DNA from: Synergistota bacterium
Lineage (GTDB): Bacteria > Synergistota > Synergistia > Synergistales > Synergistaceae
DNA: 44,799 nt
Reading direction: 5' to 3'
NCBI GenBank assembly: GCA_023450745.1
Contig: JAEXGR010000015.1
Span: 1 to 44,799 of the forward strand
Part shown: one piece after another, positions 1-7,006 of the stretch
How the letters are laid out: each line of letters opens with the position of its first letter
Numbering within the stretch: the stretch's first letter is position 1
Notes under the pieces: model-generated
The model's input: the letters and a program-made list of their open reading frames with translations, nothing else
What the model was told of the DNA's origin: nothing
The model's database searches: none
Translations under genes and position numbers: made by a program

Positions 1-56
1 GTGAGCGTCACGAGGCAGTCCATTGACTCGAGCGTGCCGGCCTGGGATGTCTTCAT
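1..56 (-). CDS. citD: Citrate lyase acyl carrier protein (gamma subunit), N-terminal fragment
   Basis: Only the first 18 codons are inside the window; the gene runs off the left edge. The visible protein begins MKTSQAGTLESMDCLVTL, which matches the start of CitD, where AGTLES followed by a D and a hydrophobic strand is characteristic. CitD carries the phosphoribosyl-dephospho-CoA prosthetic group of citrate lyase, which splits citrate to acetate and oxaloacetate in the cytoplasm. The ATG at 56-54 has a GGGGGA ribosome site eight bases upstream. It lies 107 bp after the dehydrogenase gene on the same strand, so it is probably the next gene of the same transcript, with citE and citF expected beyond the edge. 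The call rests on a short stretch, hence the moderate confidence. Confidence 0.72.
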   Translation of the reverse strand, partial: MKTSQAGTLESMDCLVTL

Positions 57-163
57 CTTTTCGTTCCCCCTGTTCTTATCCGAAACACGGCCCGCCTGTC
101 GATTTTTCAACGGTAGGCAGGCCGCGCTATTATGCTTTGTCCGTTATTGATTTGCCGGAGATA

Positions 164-1435
164 TTAGTCGGCGAATCCGATGAGCGACTTCTCGTCCCAA
201 GCGCACATCTTGTGGACCTTTTCTTTGGCGGCTTCGAGTTTCGCGCCCTTGAATTCGGGATTGATCTTCTGCGCGATCGCCGTGGCCATCTCTATCGTGG
301 AGGCCGCGTTCTTCTCCCAGTCGGGGTCGCCGCGGAAGTCGCGCAGGACGTCGTATGTAAGCGTTCCGGGCTTGCTCTCTACGAGGACTTCGCCGAGCGC
401 CTTTTCGATCTTCTTCGCGTCTTCGTCGAGGCCGAGATATTCGAGCATCATCTTCGCGGTGAGGATCATCGCGCTCGGGTTGACGCGGTACTTATGGGCG
501 TACTTCGGCACGGAACCGCTTGACGGCTCAAAAATCGCCGCGTCGACGCCGATGTTTCCCGACGGGGCGAAGCCCAGGCCGCCGGTGAGCTGCGAGGCTT
601 CGTCGGAGAGGATGTCTCCGAATACGTTGGAGGCCACGACCACGCTGTAGTCCTGCGGGTTCTTGATGAGCCACATCGCCGTCGCGTCGGCGTTCTCTTC
701 ATAGGCCTTGATGCCGTACTGCTCGTATTCCTTCGCGATCTCAAGGAACTTTCTCTTCATCATGCCGTCTGTCTGGCGGATGACGTTGGCCTTGTTGCCG
801 CAGTGTACCGTCTTGCGGCCGGTCGCCTTCGCATATTCAAACGCGGCGCGGATTATGCGCTCGCAGCCCTGCTCGGAGAATACGCGCCATGAAACGGCGA
901 CGTCGCCCTTGCCTTCCTTGAAGCGCTCCATGCCGGGATGGAGGTCGAACATCTCTTTCGGGAGCGGGAAGAATTCCACCGCCGCGTAGAGGTCTTCGGT
1001 GTTCTCACGGAACATGACGATGTCGATGTTGGGGTCCTTCGCGAGCGGGGTGCCGATTCCGGGGAGCTTCTTCGCTGGACGGATATTGATGTAGAGGTCA
1101 AAGAGCTGACGCATCTGAAGGATGGCGGACTTGAAGCCCTTCACGCCGGCCTTGGAGGTGATGGCCGCCATAAGCGTGGCGTCCGTGTCGCGGATCGATT
1201 TGATCGTTTCGGGCGGAACGGTGTTGCAGCGGGGGTCGCCCTCGCCAAATTTCTTGTTTGACTTCTCCCACATGCACCAGCCGAGGTCGGCGCGGTGCCA
1301 GTTGATGGGCAGGTCCATGGCTTCGAGGACGAGAAGGGCGCCCTCCATCATATCAAAGCCGGAGTCGTCTCCCGCCATGTAGGTTACGTCGTAGCGATCC
1401 TTTGTCTCTTTTACCTTCATTATGTTGCGTGCCAT
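164..1435 (-). CDS. Isocitrate/isopropylmalate-family dehydrogenase
   Basis: A 423-residue member of the decarboxylating beta-hydroxyacid dehydrogenase family (isocitrate, homoisocitrate and 3-isopropylmalate dehydrogenases), which oxidises a 2-hydroxyacid to a 2-oxoacid plus CO2 using NAD(P). Visible motifs are RENTEDLY (143-150), NKANVIRQTDG (214-224), whose K215 fits the catalytic lysine of the HKGN..TEG motif of isocitrate dehydrogenase, the metal-binding D250, NVFGDILSDEA (270-280) and GSVPKYA (307-313). Length fits isocitrate dehydrogenase (about 400-420) better than IPMDH (about 360). The start has AGGAGG 10 bases upstream. It follows two aconitase-family pairs and precedes citrate lyase, so isocitrate to 2-oxoglutarate is the simplest role, but homoisocitrate or another substituted malate cannot be excluded from sequence alone. 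Confidence 0.85.
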   Translation of the reverse strand: MARNIMKVKETKDRYDVTYMAGDDSGFDMMEGALLVLEAMDLPINWHRADLGWCMWEKSNKKFGEGDPRCNTVPPETIKSIRDTDATLMAAITSKAGVKGFKSAILQMRQLFDLYINIRPAKKLPGIGTPLAKDPNIDIVMFRENTEDLYAAVEFFPLPKEMFDLHPGMERFKEGKGDVAVSWRVFSEQGCERIIRAAFEYAKATGRKTVHCGNKANVIRQTDGMMKRKFLEIAKEYEQYGIKAYEENADATAMWLIKNPQDYSVVVASNVFGDILSDEASQLTGGLGFAPSGNIGVDAAIFEPSSGSVPKYAHKYRVNPSAMILTAKMMLEYLGLDEDAKKIEKALGEVLVESKPGTLTYDVLRDFRGDPDWEKNAASTIEMATAIAQKINPEFKGAKLEAAKEKVHKMCAWDEKSLIGFAD

Positions 1436-1628
1436 TGTTGTAGTTCCTCCTCTTAATTTTTATTGCTTCTAAGTTCTCTTTATTTGCCGCTTGCCCATAT
1501 TTCCGCTGATCAGGCGTGCCAGGCGCTAAGCGGCCGGAGACCGGCGGACGCGGAGGCGTATATCAATACGTGGGGGCGTCCGGCGGGCTCTGACCGCGGC
1601 GCGCACGGCGCGTATAATCAGCGGCGCC
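1436..1628. other. GC-rich gap between the dehydrogenase and the dehydratase genes
   Basis: This 193-bp gap is long for an otherwise tightly packed operon. It holds the ribosome site of the dehydrogenase gene (GAGGAGG, near 1446-1452 on the minus strand) and a GC-rich stretch at about 1520-1620 with several short self-complementary runs such as CGCGCACGGCGCG. I see no T-run that would make a clear terminator and no convincing promoter; it may be a processing or attenuation region. Confidence 0.3.
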
Positions 1629-2120
1629 CTATAAACCGAGCTCTTTCTTGACGTGGGGGATAAGCCCGCCGTCTTTGATCAGTCCCTGGACGAACTCCGG
1701 ATAGGGGGGGAAGGGATATTCTTTGCCGCCGGCGATGATGACGCCGCGGTCGAAGTCTATCTCCACTTCGTCGCCCGCGTTTATCGCCTCAACGGCGTCG
1801 GCGCAGATGATGATCGGCAGTCCTTCGTTGAAGCAGTTGCGGTAGTAGATGCGCGCGAAGCTTTTGGCGATGATGGCCGCGATGCCGCGCTCTTTGAGGC
1901 AGGAGACGGCCTGTTCACGGCTGGAGCCGCAGCCCCAGTTTTTACCGCCGACGATGATGTCGCCCGGCTTGGCGTTCTTCGTGAACTCGGGGTCAAGGTC
2001 TTCGCAGGCGACCTTCGCCATGTCCGCGCGTTCTTTGATAGTATAGGTATATTTACCCGGGAAGATGACGTCCGTGTTGACGTCGTCGCCGTATTTCCAA
2101 ACTTTACCTTTTACCGACAT
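1629..2120 (-). CDS. leuD: 3-isopropylmalate dehydratase-like small subunit (pair B)
   Basis: A 163-residue aconitase swivel-domain protein, the usual size of the short LeuD type found in archaea and many anaerobes. It pairs with the large subunit encoded 2 bp upstream to form an iron-sulfur hydro-lyase that isomerises or hydrates a 2- or 3-hydroxyacid. The swivel motif GKNWGCGSSREQ is at 59-70. The loop that in related enzymes reads YLxx and helps set substrate choice reads YTYT here (24-27), unlike the YLAE of the other small subunit in this operon. True function (isopropylmalate, homoaconitate, citraconate/methylmalate or dimethylmaleate hydratase) is therefore open; leuD is used as the family symbol only. 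Confidence 0.85.
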   Translation of the reverse strand: MSVKGKVWKYGDDVNTDVIFPGKYTYTIKERADMAKVACEDLDPEFTKNAKPGDIIVGGKNWGCGSSREQAVSCLKERGIAAIIAKSFARIYYRNCFNEGLPIIICADAVEAINAGDEVEIDFDRGVIIAGGKEYPFPPYPEFVQGLIKDGGLIPHVKKELGL

Positions 2121-2122
2121 AA

Positions 2123-3385
2123 TTATAACGCCTCCCTGGGATCAGATATTTCGCCCTTGATCGCAGATGCTGCCACCGTCATCGGGCTTGCGAGATAGAT
2201 GAAGCTCTCTTTGTCGCCCATGCGTCCCTTGAAGTTTCTGTTGGCGGTGCTGATCGCCGCTTCGCCGGGAGCGAGGATGCCTTCGTGGTTGCCCATGCAG
2301 GGGCCGCAGCCGGGGTTGCAGATGACGCAGCCCGCGTCAAGGAAGATGTCGAGAAGTCCTTCCCTCATCGCCTGGCGGTAGACGATCCAAGAGGCGGGGA
2401 TGACGACGGTGCGGACGGCGACCTTTTTGCCCTTGAGGATTCCGGCGGCGAGGCGCAGGTCTTCGATGCGCCCGTTGGTGCAGGAGCCCAGGAAAGCCTC
2501 GTGAATCGTGGTGCCCTTTACTTCGCCGATGGGGGCGTAGTTGTCGACCTTGTGCGGTTTCGCGACGCCCGGCTCGATGTCGCCGAGGTCATAGCGGTAT
2601 TCGGCGGCGTAGACCGCGTCCTCGTCGGCCCAGAGGGGCTCCCACTTGTCGCTCTTCGCGTTGCCGCGTTCTTTGATAAGGTCGAGGACCTTCTGGTCGG
2701 GTTTGCAGACGGCGTTCTTCGCGCCGAATTCGATCCCCATGTTGCAAAGGGTCATGCGCTCGGCAATGCTCATGTTTTCGATGCCGTCCCCGTGGAACTC
2801 GACGCTCATGTAGTCCGCGCCGTCGGCGCGCACGTCGCCGATGAACTTGAGGATGAAGTCCTTCGCCGAAACGCCGGGCTTGAATTTGCCGGTGACGACG
2901 ACTTTCATGCTCTCAGGGACCTTGAACCAGAGTTTGCCGGTGGCCCATACCGCCGCCATCTCGGAACGGCCGATGCCGGTCGAGAAAGCGCCGAAAGCGC
3001 CGTAGGTGCAGGTGTGGCTGTCGCTGCCCACCATCACGAGTCCGGGAAGGGCGTAGCCCTCTTCGCACATCTTCTGGTGGCAGACGCCGCCTTCGCTCTT
3101 CACGTCGTAGAAGTTGGGAATGCCCTGCTCCTTCACGAATTCGCGGACTTCTTTATGGTTGACCGCGTGGTCGCTCGAGGGCGCGGGGACCGCGTGGTCG
3201 AGGATGAGGCAGATGCGCTCAGGATATTTTACGTTCTTAACACCGATCTTTTTGAAGGTCCTCGCGATCGGCGCGCCGTTGTCGTGGCTCATGCACCAGT
3301 CCGGCTCTACCGTTACGACCTGGTTGGCCACCACTTCGTATCCGGCCGCCTTGCCCAGCGCCTTTTCTGCAAATGTCTTGCCCAT
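2123..3385 (-). CDS. leuC: 3-isopropylmalate dehydratase-like large subunit (pair B)
   Basis: A 420-residue aconitase-family catalytic subunit. The [4Fe-4S] ligands are visible as C302 in GSCTNGR and C360/C363 in NPGCGPCMGNHEG, together with GSDSHTCTYGAFGAFSTGIG (120-139), all standard for LeuC and HacA. It forms a heterodimer with the adjacent small subunit (2-bp spacing, likely translationally coupled). The GCGPCMGNHEG motif is the canonical LeuC/HacA form and differs from that of the second large subunit of this operon (CSLCTAEHYG), so the two pairs are probably not redundant. Likely cytoplasmic. Substrate cannot be decided from sequence; the context with isocitrate-type dehydrogenase and citrate lyase favours tricarboxylate or 2-oxoacid chain chemistry. 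Confidence 0.88.
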   Translation of the reverse strand: MGKTFAEKALGKAAGYEVVANQVVTVEPDWCMSHDNGAPIARTFKKIGVKNVKYPERICLILDHAVPAPSSDHAVNHKEVREFVKEQGIPNFYDVKSEGGVCHQKMCEEGYALPGLVMVGSDSHTCTYGAFGAFSTGIGRSEMAAVWATGKLWFKVPESMKVVVTGKFKPGVSAKDFILKFIGDVRADGADYMSVEFHGDGIENMSIAERMTLCNMGIEFGAKNAVCKPDQKVLDLIKERGNAKSDKWEPLWADEDAVYAAEYRYDLGDIEPGVAKPHKVDNYAPIGEVKGTTIHEAFLGSCTNGRIEDLRLAAGILKGKKVAVRTVVIPASWIVYRQAMREGLLDIFLDAGCVICNPGCGPCMGNHEGILAPGEAAISTANRNFKGRMGDKESFIYLASPMTVAASAIKGEISDPREAL

Positions 3386-3411
3386 AAGATTTATCCTCCC
3401 TCTGCTGCTCT

Positions 3412-3936
3412 CTACTTCGCAGCCGCTTTGGCCTTCATGTAGTTCATGAGGCCGCCGGCCTTCATAATGTCGTTTTCGAGGTCGCTGACGGCGTCGCCGT
3501 GGAAGGTGTTGCCGTTGGTGACGTCCTTGATCGTGCCCGTTGAAAGCTCGACTTCAAGCTGGTCGCCGTCCTTGATCTTTCCCTCTTTGATCGCCTCGGA
3601 GATACCCTTGACGAAGAGGACGGGATAGCCGTTGTTGATCGCGTTTCTATAATAGATGCGGCTGCAGGTTTCGGCGAGGACGCAGGGGACGCCGGCATAT
3701 TCGAGGCAGTAGACGGCGTGCTCGCGGCTTGAGCCGCAGCCGAAGTTTTTGCCCGCCACCACGAAGTCTCCGGCTTTTACTTCCTTGGCGAAGTTTTCTT
3801 TGCCGGGATAGTATTCGAAGGCGTACTGCGGCATGTTTTTAGGGTCGGTCTCCGCGAGATATTTGTTGTGATAGATGAGGTCGGTGTCGACGTCATCGCT
3901 GAATACCCACGCTCTGCCTTTGAGAATTTCGCTCAT
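3412..3936 (-). CDS. leuD: 3-isopropylmalate dehydratase-like small subunit (pair A)
   Basis: A 174-residue aconitase swivel-domain protein with the motif GKNFGCGSSREH (62-73). It partners the large subunit encoded 15 bp upstream. The specificity loop reads YLAE (26-29); from memory the characterised archaeal isopropylmalate isomerases and homoaconitases carry YLV- or YLR-type motifs, so this is a further variant. The ATG at 3936 is preceded by GAGGAAGAG. Pair A and pair B small subunits share the fold but differ clearly along their length, which argues against a recent tandem duplication. Confidence 0.85.
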   Translation of the reverse strand: MSEILKGRAWVFSDDVDTDLIYHNKYLAETDPKNMPQYAFEYYPGKENFAKEVKAGDFVVAGKNFGCGSSREHAVYCLEYAGVPCVLAETCSRIYYRNAINNGYPVLFVKGISEAIKEGKIKDGDQLEVELSTGTIKDVTNGNTFHGDAVSDLENDIMKAGGLMNYMKAKAAAK

Positions 3937-3951
3937 AACACTCTTCCTCCT

Positions 3952-5232
3952 CTATTTCAGTATATCTCTTGGGTCTGTGATGCAGCCTTTGACGGCCGTA
4001 GCCATCGCGGTCATCGGACTCATAAGATAGGTGTGGCTTCCCTTGCCGACCTTGCCTATGAAGTTGCGGTTCGTCGTCGAGCAGCCCACGTCGCCGGAGG
4101 GCATTGCCCCATAGTGCTCGGCCGTGCAGAGCGAGCAGGTCGGGTTTGTGAAGACGATTCCGGCCTTGAGGAAATCCTCGGCCATTCCCTCTTTCACGCA
4201 GCGAAGCTGGATCTCCGTCGTCGAGGGGGTGATGATCGTGCGCACCTTCGGGCTCACCTTGCCGCCGCCGGCCATCAGCACGTCGTGGGCGGCCTTGATA
4301 TCCTCGTAACGCCCGTTCGAGCAGGAGCCGATATGGACCTGGTCGACGACCGTGCCCGCTACTTCGCGCACCGGCTTCACGTTATCAGGAGCGTCGGGGC
4401 AGGAGGCAAGCGGCTCAAGGTCCGTCACGTCGTAACGGATGACTTTGCAGTATTCGGCGTCGGAATCGGCCTTGAGCTCTTCGGCGAGCTTCGCCGCTTC
4501 GGGGCCGGCACGCTCGACGAGCCACTTGAGCACTTCGCCGTTCGGCATGATGAGGGGCACCTTGCCGCTCATCTCGGTGACCATCGAGCAAAGCGTGATG
4601 CGCTCGTCAAGGGTCGCATTCTCAATCGTCTCACCCGTGAACTCGACGGCGAGGAAGTCCATGCCGCCGGCGCCGAGGTCGCCCACTATGTGGGTGAGGA
4701 GGTCTCTCATGCAGACGCCCTTCTTAAACTTTCCGGTCACTTCGATCTTCATCGTCTCGGGAACGCGGAACCAGTTTGTGCCAGCGATATAGGAGGCGGC
4801 GATGTCGGAGTTGCCGACGCCCGTCGCGAACGCGCCGACCGCGCCGAGAAGGTTCATGTGGCTGTCGGTGCCGAGAACGACGTCGCCCGGCTTTATCATA
4901 CCGGCCTCAAGCATTACATGCTGGCCGATGCCGTGGTTGATGTCAAAGAGGCGGGTGACTCCCTGCTTTTTGCAGAACTCGCGGATTATCTTCTGGTTCG
5001 TGGCTACCTTCTCTGAGTGCGCGGGAGCCTGAAGGTCAAAGGTGAAGGCGAGCTTGTTAGGGTCCCATACCTTCGCATCCTTGCCCATCTCCTTCTCAAA
5101 CTGGAGAACGACGTTCGCGCCGCCGAAGTCGCGGCAGGTCGCCCAGTCGATATTGCACCAGACGCGGTCTCCGACCTTCACAGGATGGCCGGATGCCCTT
5201 TCCATGATCTTGACTATCGATGTCTTGCCCAT
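3952..5232 (-). CDS. leuC: 3-isopropylmalate dehydratase-like large subunit (pair A)
   Basis: A 426-residue aconitase-family catalytic subunit. Iron-sulfur ligands are C304 in GSCSNGR and C366/C369 in NPTCSLCTAEHYG; GTDSHMNLLGAVGAFATGVG occupies 121-140. The residues after the second cysteine of the CxxC pair (TAEHYG) and the M in TDSHM differ from the canonical GPCxGxHxG and TDSHT of LeuC, pointing to a less usual substrate; the overall family assignment is firm. The start has GGAGGG upstream in the 38-bp gap to the HD gene, which is consistent with one operon. With pair A small subunit it should form a heterodimeric hydro-lyase. Confidence 0.87.
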   Translation of the reverse strand: MGKTSIVKIMERASGHPVKVGDRVWCNIDWATCRDFGGANVVLQFEKEMGKDAKVWDPNKLAFTFDLQAPAHSEKVATNQKIIREFCKKQGVTRLFDINHGIGQHVMLEAGMIKPGDVVLGTDSHMNLLGAVGAFATGVGNSDIAASYIAGTNWFRVPETMKIEVTGKFKKGVCMRDLLTHIVGDLGAGGMDFLAVEFTGETIENATLDERITLCSMVTEMSGKVPLIMPNGEVLKWLVERAGPEAAKLAEELKADSDAEYCKVIRYDVTDLEPLASCPDAPDNVKPVREVAGTVVDQVHIGSCSNGRYEDIKAAHDVLMAGGGKVSPKVRTIITPSTTEIQLRCVKEGMAEDFLKAGIVFTNPTCSLCTAEHYGAMPSGDVGCSTTNRNFIGKVGKGSHTYLMSPMTAMATAVKGCITDPRDILK

Positions 5233-5270
5233 TTTAAATTATCCCTCCGTATTGGATTAGGTGGAGAATA

Positions 5271-5831
5271 CTATTTCATGCCGAGGAACGATTTCACAGA
5301 TTCAAAATTAATGAAATCGGCCTTGTTGACAAGCACGCCTTCCGGGCTGCGCAGAGTGCCGTCGCCCTCTTTGGCGTGGTTCGCGATGATGTGTCCGATC
5401 GCGTCGGAGCAGCCGTTGCGCATTGCGATGACGGTGCCTGAGAAGGGATGGCGAAGGTTCTTGCCCACCGGCGACTTCACCGTCTCACCGGCGGCGTTCC
5501 GCTCGTACTCCACAAGCTTGCCGACATCGTGCAGGAGCGCGCCCGCCACGAGAAGATCGTTGTCGATCGTGAACTTCGCGTCCTTCGCGGAATAAATCGC
5601 GTTGAACTCATCCATCGCTCTCTTCGCGACGCGCGTGACGCCGCGGACGTGCTCAAGATAGGAGAAGGGGCAATTCGGGATAAGGAGCGTGAAGGGGATC
5701 TTGTCCATATCCTCCGGCTCCCAGCCGCCGGTCTTGAGGGCGTCCACATAGGAGGCCACTACCTTGGCCTGCAGTTCGGGGTCCTTGATCCATTCGATTT
5801 CCGGGAATAGCTCTCTGATCTTTTTTTCCAT
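5271..5831 (-). CDS. HD-domain protein (putative metal-dependent phosphohydrolase)
   Basis: A 186-residue HD-superfamily protein. The histidine/aspartate motifs are visible in order: H61 in EHVRGV, H101-D102 in LLHDVGK, H128 in HPFSG, H152 in NHAKEGDG and D172 in NKADFIN. Such proteins bind one or two metal ions and usually hydrolyse phosphoester bonds, but the substrate here is unknown. The start at 5831 is chosen because AGGAGG lies seven bases upstream; an in-frame ATG at 5870 has no ribosome site. It sits between the GntR regulator (57-bp gap) and the two dehydratase pairs, so it is likely co-transcribed and may serve the same pathway, for example by clearing a phosphorylated or CoA-type metabolite. 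That role is a guess. Confidence 0.75.
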   Translation of the reverse strand: MEKKIRELFPEIEWIKDPELQAKVVASYVDALKTGGWEPEDMDKIPFTLLIPNCPFSYLEHVRGVTRVAKRAMDEFNAIYSAKDAKFTIDNDLLVAGALLHDVGKLVEYERNAAGETVKSPVGKNLRHPFSGTVIAMRNGCSDAIGHIIANHAKEGDGTLRSPEGVLVNKADFINFESVKSFLGMK

Positions 5832-5887
5832 TACGATTCCTCCTATAAATTTGCTGTCTGTACCGGACATATTTTCTTTTATTGTAT

Positions 5888-6586
5888 TTATTCGCCCGCC
5901 GCGATTCCCTTATGCAGCGTGCGGTAAATCCTGTCGATATGCTGAGAGGCCGCCTCGCGCGCCTTTTCAACATTATGGTCGAGGATCGCCTCGTACATCT
6001 CCTTATGCTCGTTGAGGAAGGCGTCCCTATCGTCGAGGAGGTTGTATATCCTCTCGTGCGTCGCAAGGATCAGGTCGAAATTCATCCTTGTAAGGTTGAT
6101 AAAGACGAAATTGTGCGTCGCCTCGGCAAGAAGGAGGTGAAAATCAAAGTCGGCTTGCGCGCGCTCCTCCGGACTGGAAAGCGTCTTTTCCGTCGCCGTG
6201 ATGACCCTCAGTATCCGCGTGAGGTCAGACGGCGTCGCGCGCATCGCGCTCTCGCCGGCGATCGCGGGGTCAAGTATGCGGCGGGCCTCCATCAGTTCAA
6301 GAATCGCCGAATCTTCGAGTTGTATCGTATTTCTGTCTTCGGAGATGGTGCGCGGATGGCGCACGAAACGCCCCTTGCCGGGGATAGATTCGATAAGGCC
6401 GAGAAGTTCCATGACGCGAAAAGCTTCGCGCAGCGAACTGCGGCTCACGCCGAAAGTATCCATGAGCTGGCGCTCAGAGGGGAGCGGATCGCCGGGAAGA
6501 ATATTGCCCGCGGCGATTTCACCTTTCAGTTTTTCAACCACTTTTTCATAGATTCGAGTTCCTCTTGAAACCGGCGTTTCTATCAT
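5888..6586 (-). CDS. GntR-family (FadR/FCD-type) transcriptional regulator
   Basis: A 232-residue regulator with an N-terminal winged helix (about 10-78; LPSERQLMDTFGVSRSSLREAFRVME is the classic GntR recognition region) and a C-terminal all-helical FCD ligand domain. FCD metal-ligand-like residues appear in DFDFHLLLAEA, LNEHKEMYEAI and ASQHIDRI. FCD regulators typically sense organic acids and repress neighbouring catabolic genes. The start at 6586 is set by AAGGAGG ten bases upstream; a longer in-frame ATG at 6622 would place translation over the promoter. It heads the HD/dehydratase/dehydrogenase series on the same strand and most likely controls it and itself. Confidence 0.88.
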   Translation of the reverse strand: MIETPVSRGTRIYEKVVEKLKGEIAAGNILPGDPLPSERQLMDTFGVSRSSLREAFRVMELLGLIESIPGKGRFVRHPRTISEDRNTIQLEDSAILELMEARRILDPAIAGESAMRATPSDLTRILRVITATEKTLSSPEERAQADFDFHLLLAEATHNFVFINLTRMNFDLILATHERIYNLLDDRDAFLNEHKEMYEAILDHNVEKAREAASQHIDRIYRTLHKGIAAGE

Positions 6587-6622
6587 TGTGAAAAAACCTC
6601 CTTGGTGGACTGCCCAGTACAC

Positions 6623-6651
6623 CTTATACTACTTTTTACGGAAGTTGGCAA
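6623..6651 (-). promoter_or_regulatory. Sigma-70-type promoter of the GntR gene and probably the operon behind it
   Basis: On the minus strand, TTGCCA (6651-6646), a 17-bp spacer and TATAAG (6628-6623) form a good promoter about 36 bp before the GntR start codon. The spacer contains CTTCCGTAAAAAG, half of the TTCCGyAkAA operator found at other promoters in this window. Between promoter and gene is ACTGGGCAGT, a 4+4 inverted repeat that could be an autoregulatory site. Confidence 0.55.
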
Positions 6652-6828
6652 GCCTTTTTACGTATTCTAAATAGTTCGACAATTTATATCAATTTATCGA
6701 TAACAATGAGTTAGACATATTGTGAATACAATTTATAATGTTGGTATCAGCAGTTTTTCTTTGGTTTTGCGCATTTATGTTTATTTTTACACTATTTTAA
6801 ACCCCTGGGACTATTTTATACAGCACTT

Positions 6829-6882
6829 TTTCATTTTGCGAAGTCTTCACATATGGTCTGACCGCGTTTTCATTATGCGGAA
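6829..6882 (-). promoter_or_regulatory. Two operator copies flanking a GGTCTGACC element
   Basis: Read on the minus strand the sites are CTTCGCAAAATGAAA (6843-6829) and TTCCGCATAATGAAA (6882-6868). The second matches the operator in front of the aroD-like gene (TTCCGTATAATGAAA) at all but one base. The element TGGTCTGACC at 6854-6863 between them resembles the TGGTCnGACC core of FadR-type operators. Which of the two GntR/FCD proteins of the window binds here cannot be told from sequence. Confidence 0.55.
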
Positions 6883-6959
6883 AGCACAATATATCTACAA
6901 CTTCGATGTCTCTGTTGCACAAAGGCGCGGCGCACTTCCCGAAAAAGGCTTTTTGAATT

Positions 6960-6983
6960 AAACTCTGAACCGTCTCAGAGTTT
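6960..6983 (+). other. Perfect 9-bp hairpin in the leader of the radical SAM gene
   Basis: AAACTCTGA, a six-base loop and TCAGAGTTT form a perfect stem ending 23 bp before the start codon, just ahead of the ribosome site. It is followed by only a weak T-rich tract (ATATTTTCG), so it may be an attenuator, an mRNA-stability stem, or a dyad operator. Confidence 0.45.
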
Positions 6984-7006
6984 ATATTTTCGAGGAAGGG
7001 ACATCG

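Larger units (their letters stand above)
6652..7006. other. AT-rich divergent intergenic region with regulatory sites
   Basis: This 355-bp region separates the GntR gene (minus) from the radical SAM gene (plus). It contains two matches to the window's shared operator (6829-6843 and 6868-6882), the near-palindrome TGGTCTGACC at 6854-6863 lying between them, and a perfect hairpin at 6960-6983. A small open frame at 6722-6961 has no ribosome site and no protein-like character, so I do not call a gene. Confidence 0.5.

Noticed and set aside
23..523. Plus-strand frames opposite the dehydrogenase and dehydratase genes
   Set aside because: They are shadows produced by high GC codon usage of the minus-strand genes and lack ribosome sites.
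6722..6961. Plus-strand 79-codon frame in the gap before the radical SAM gene
   Set aside because: No ribosome site, AT-driven composition rich in Tyr, Phe and Ile, and it runs through several regulatory sites.
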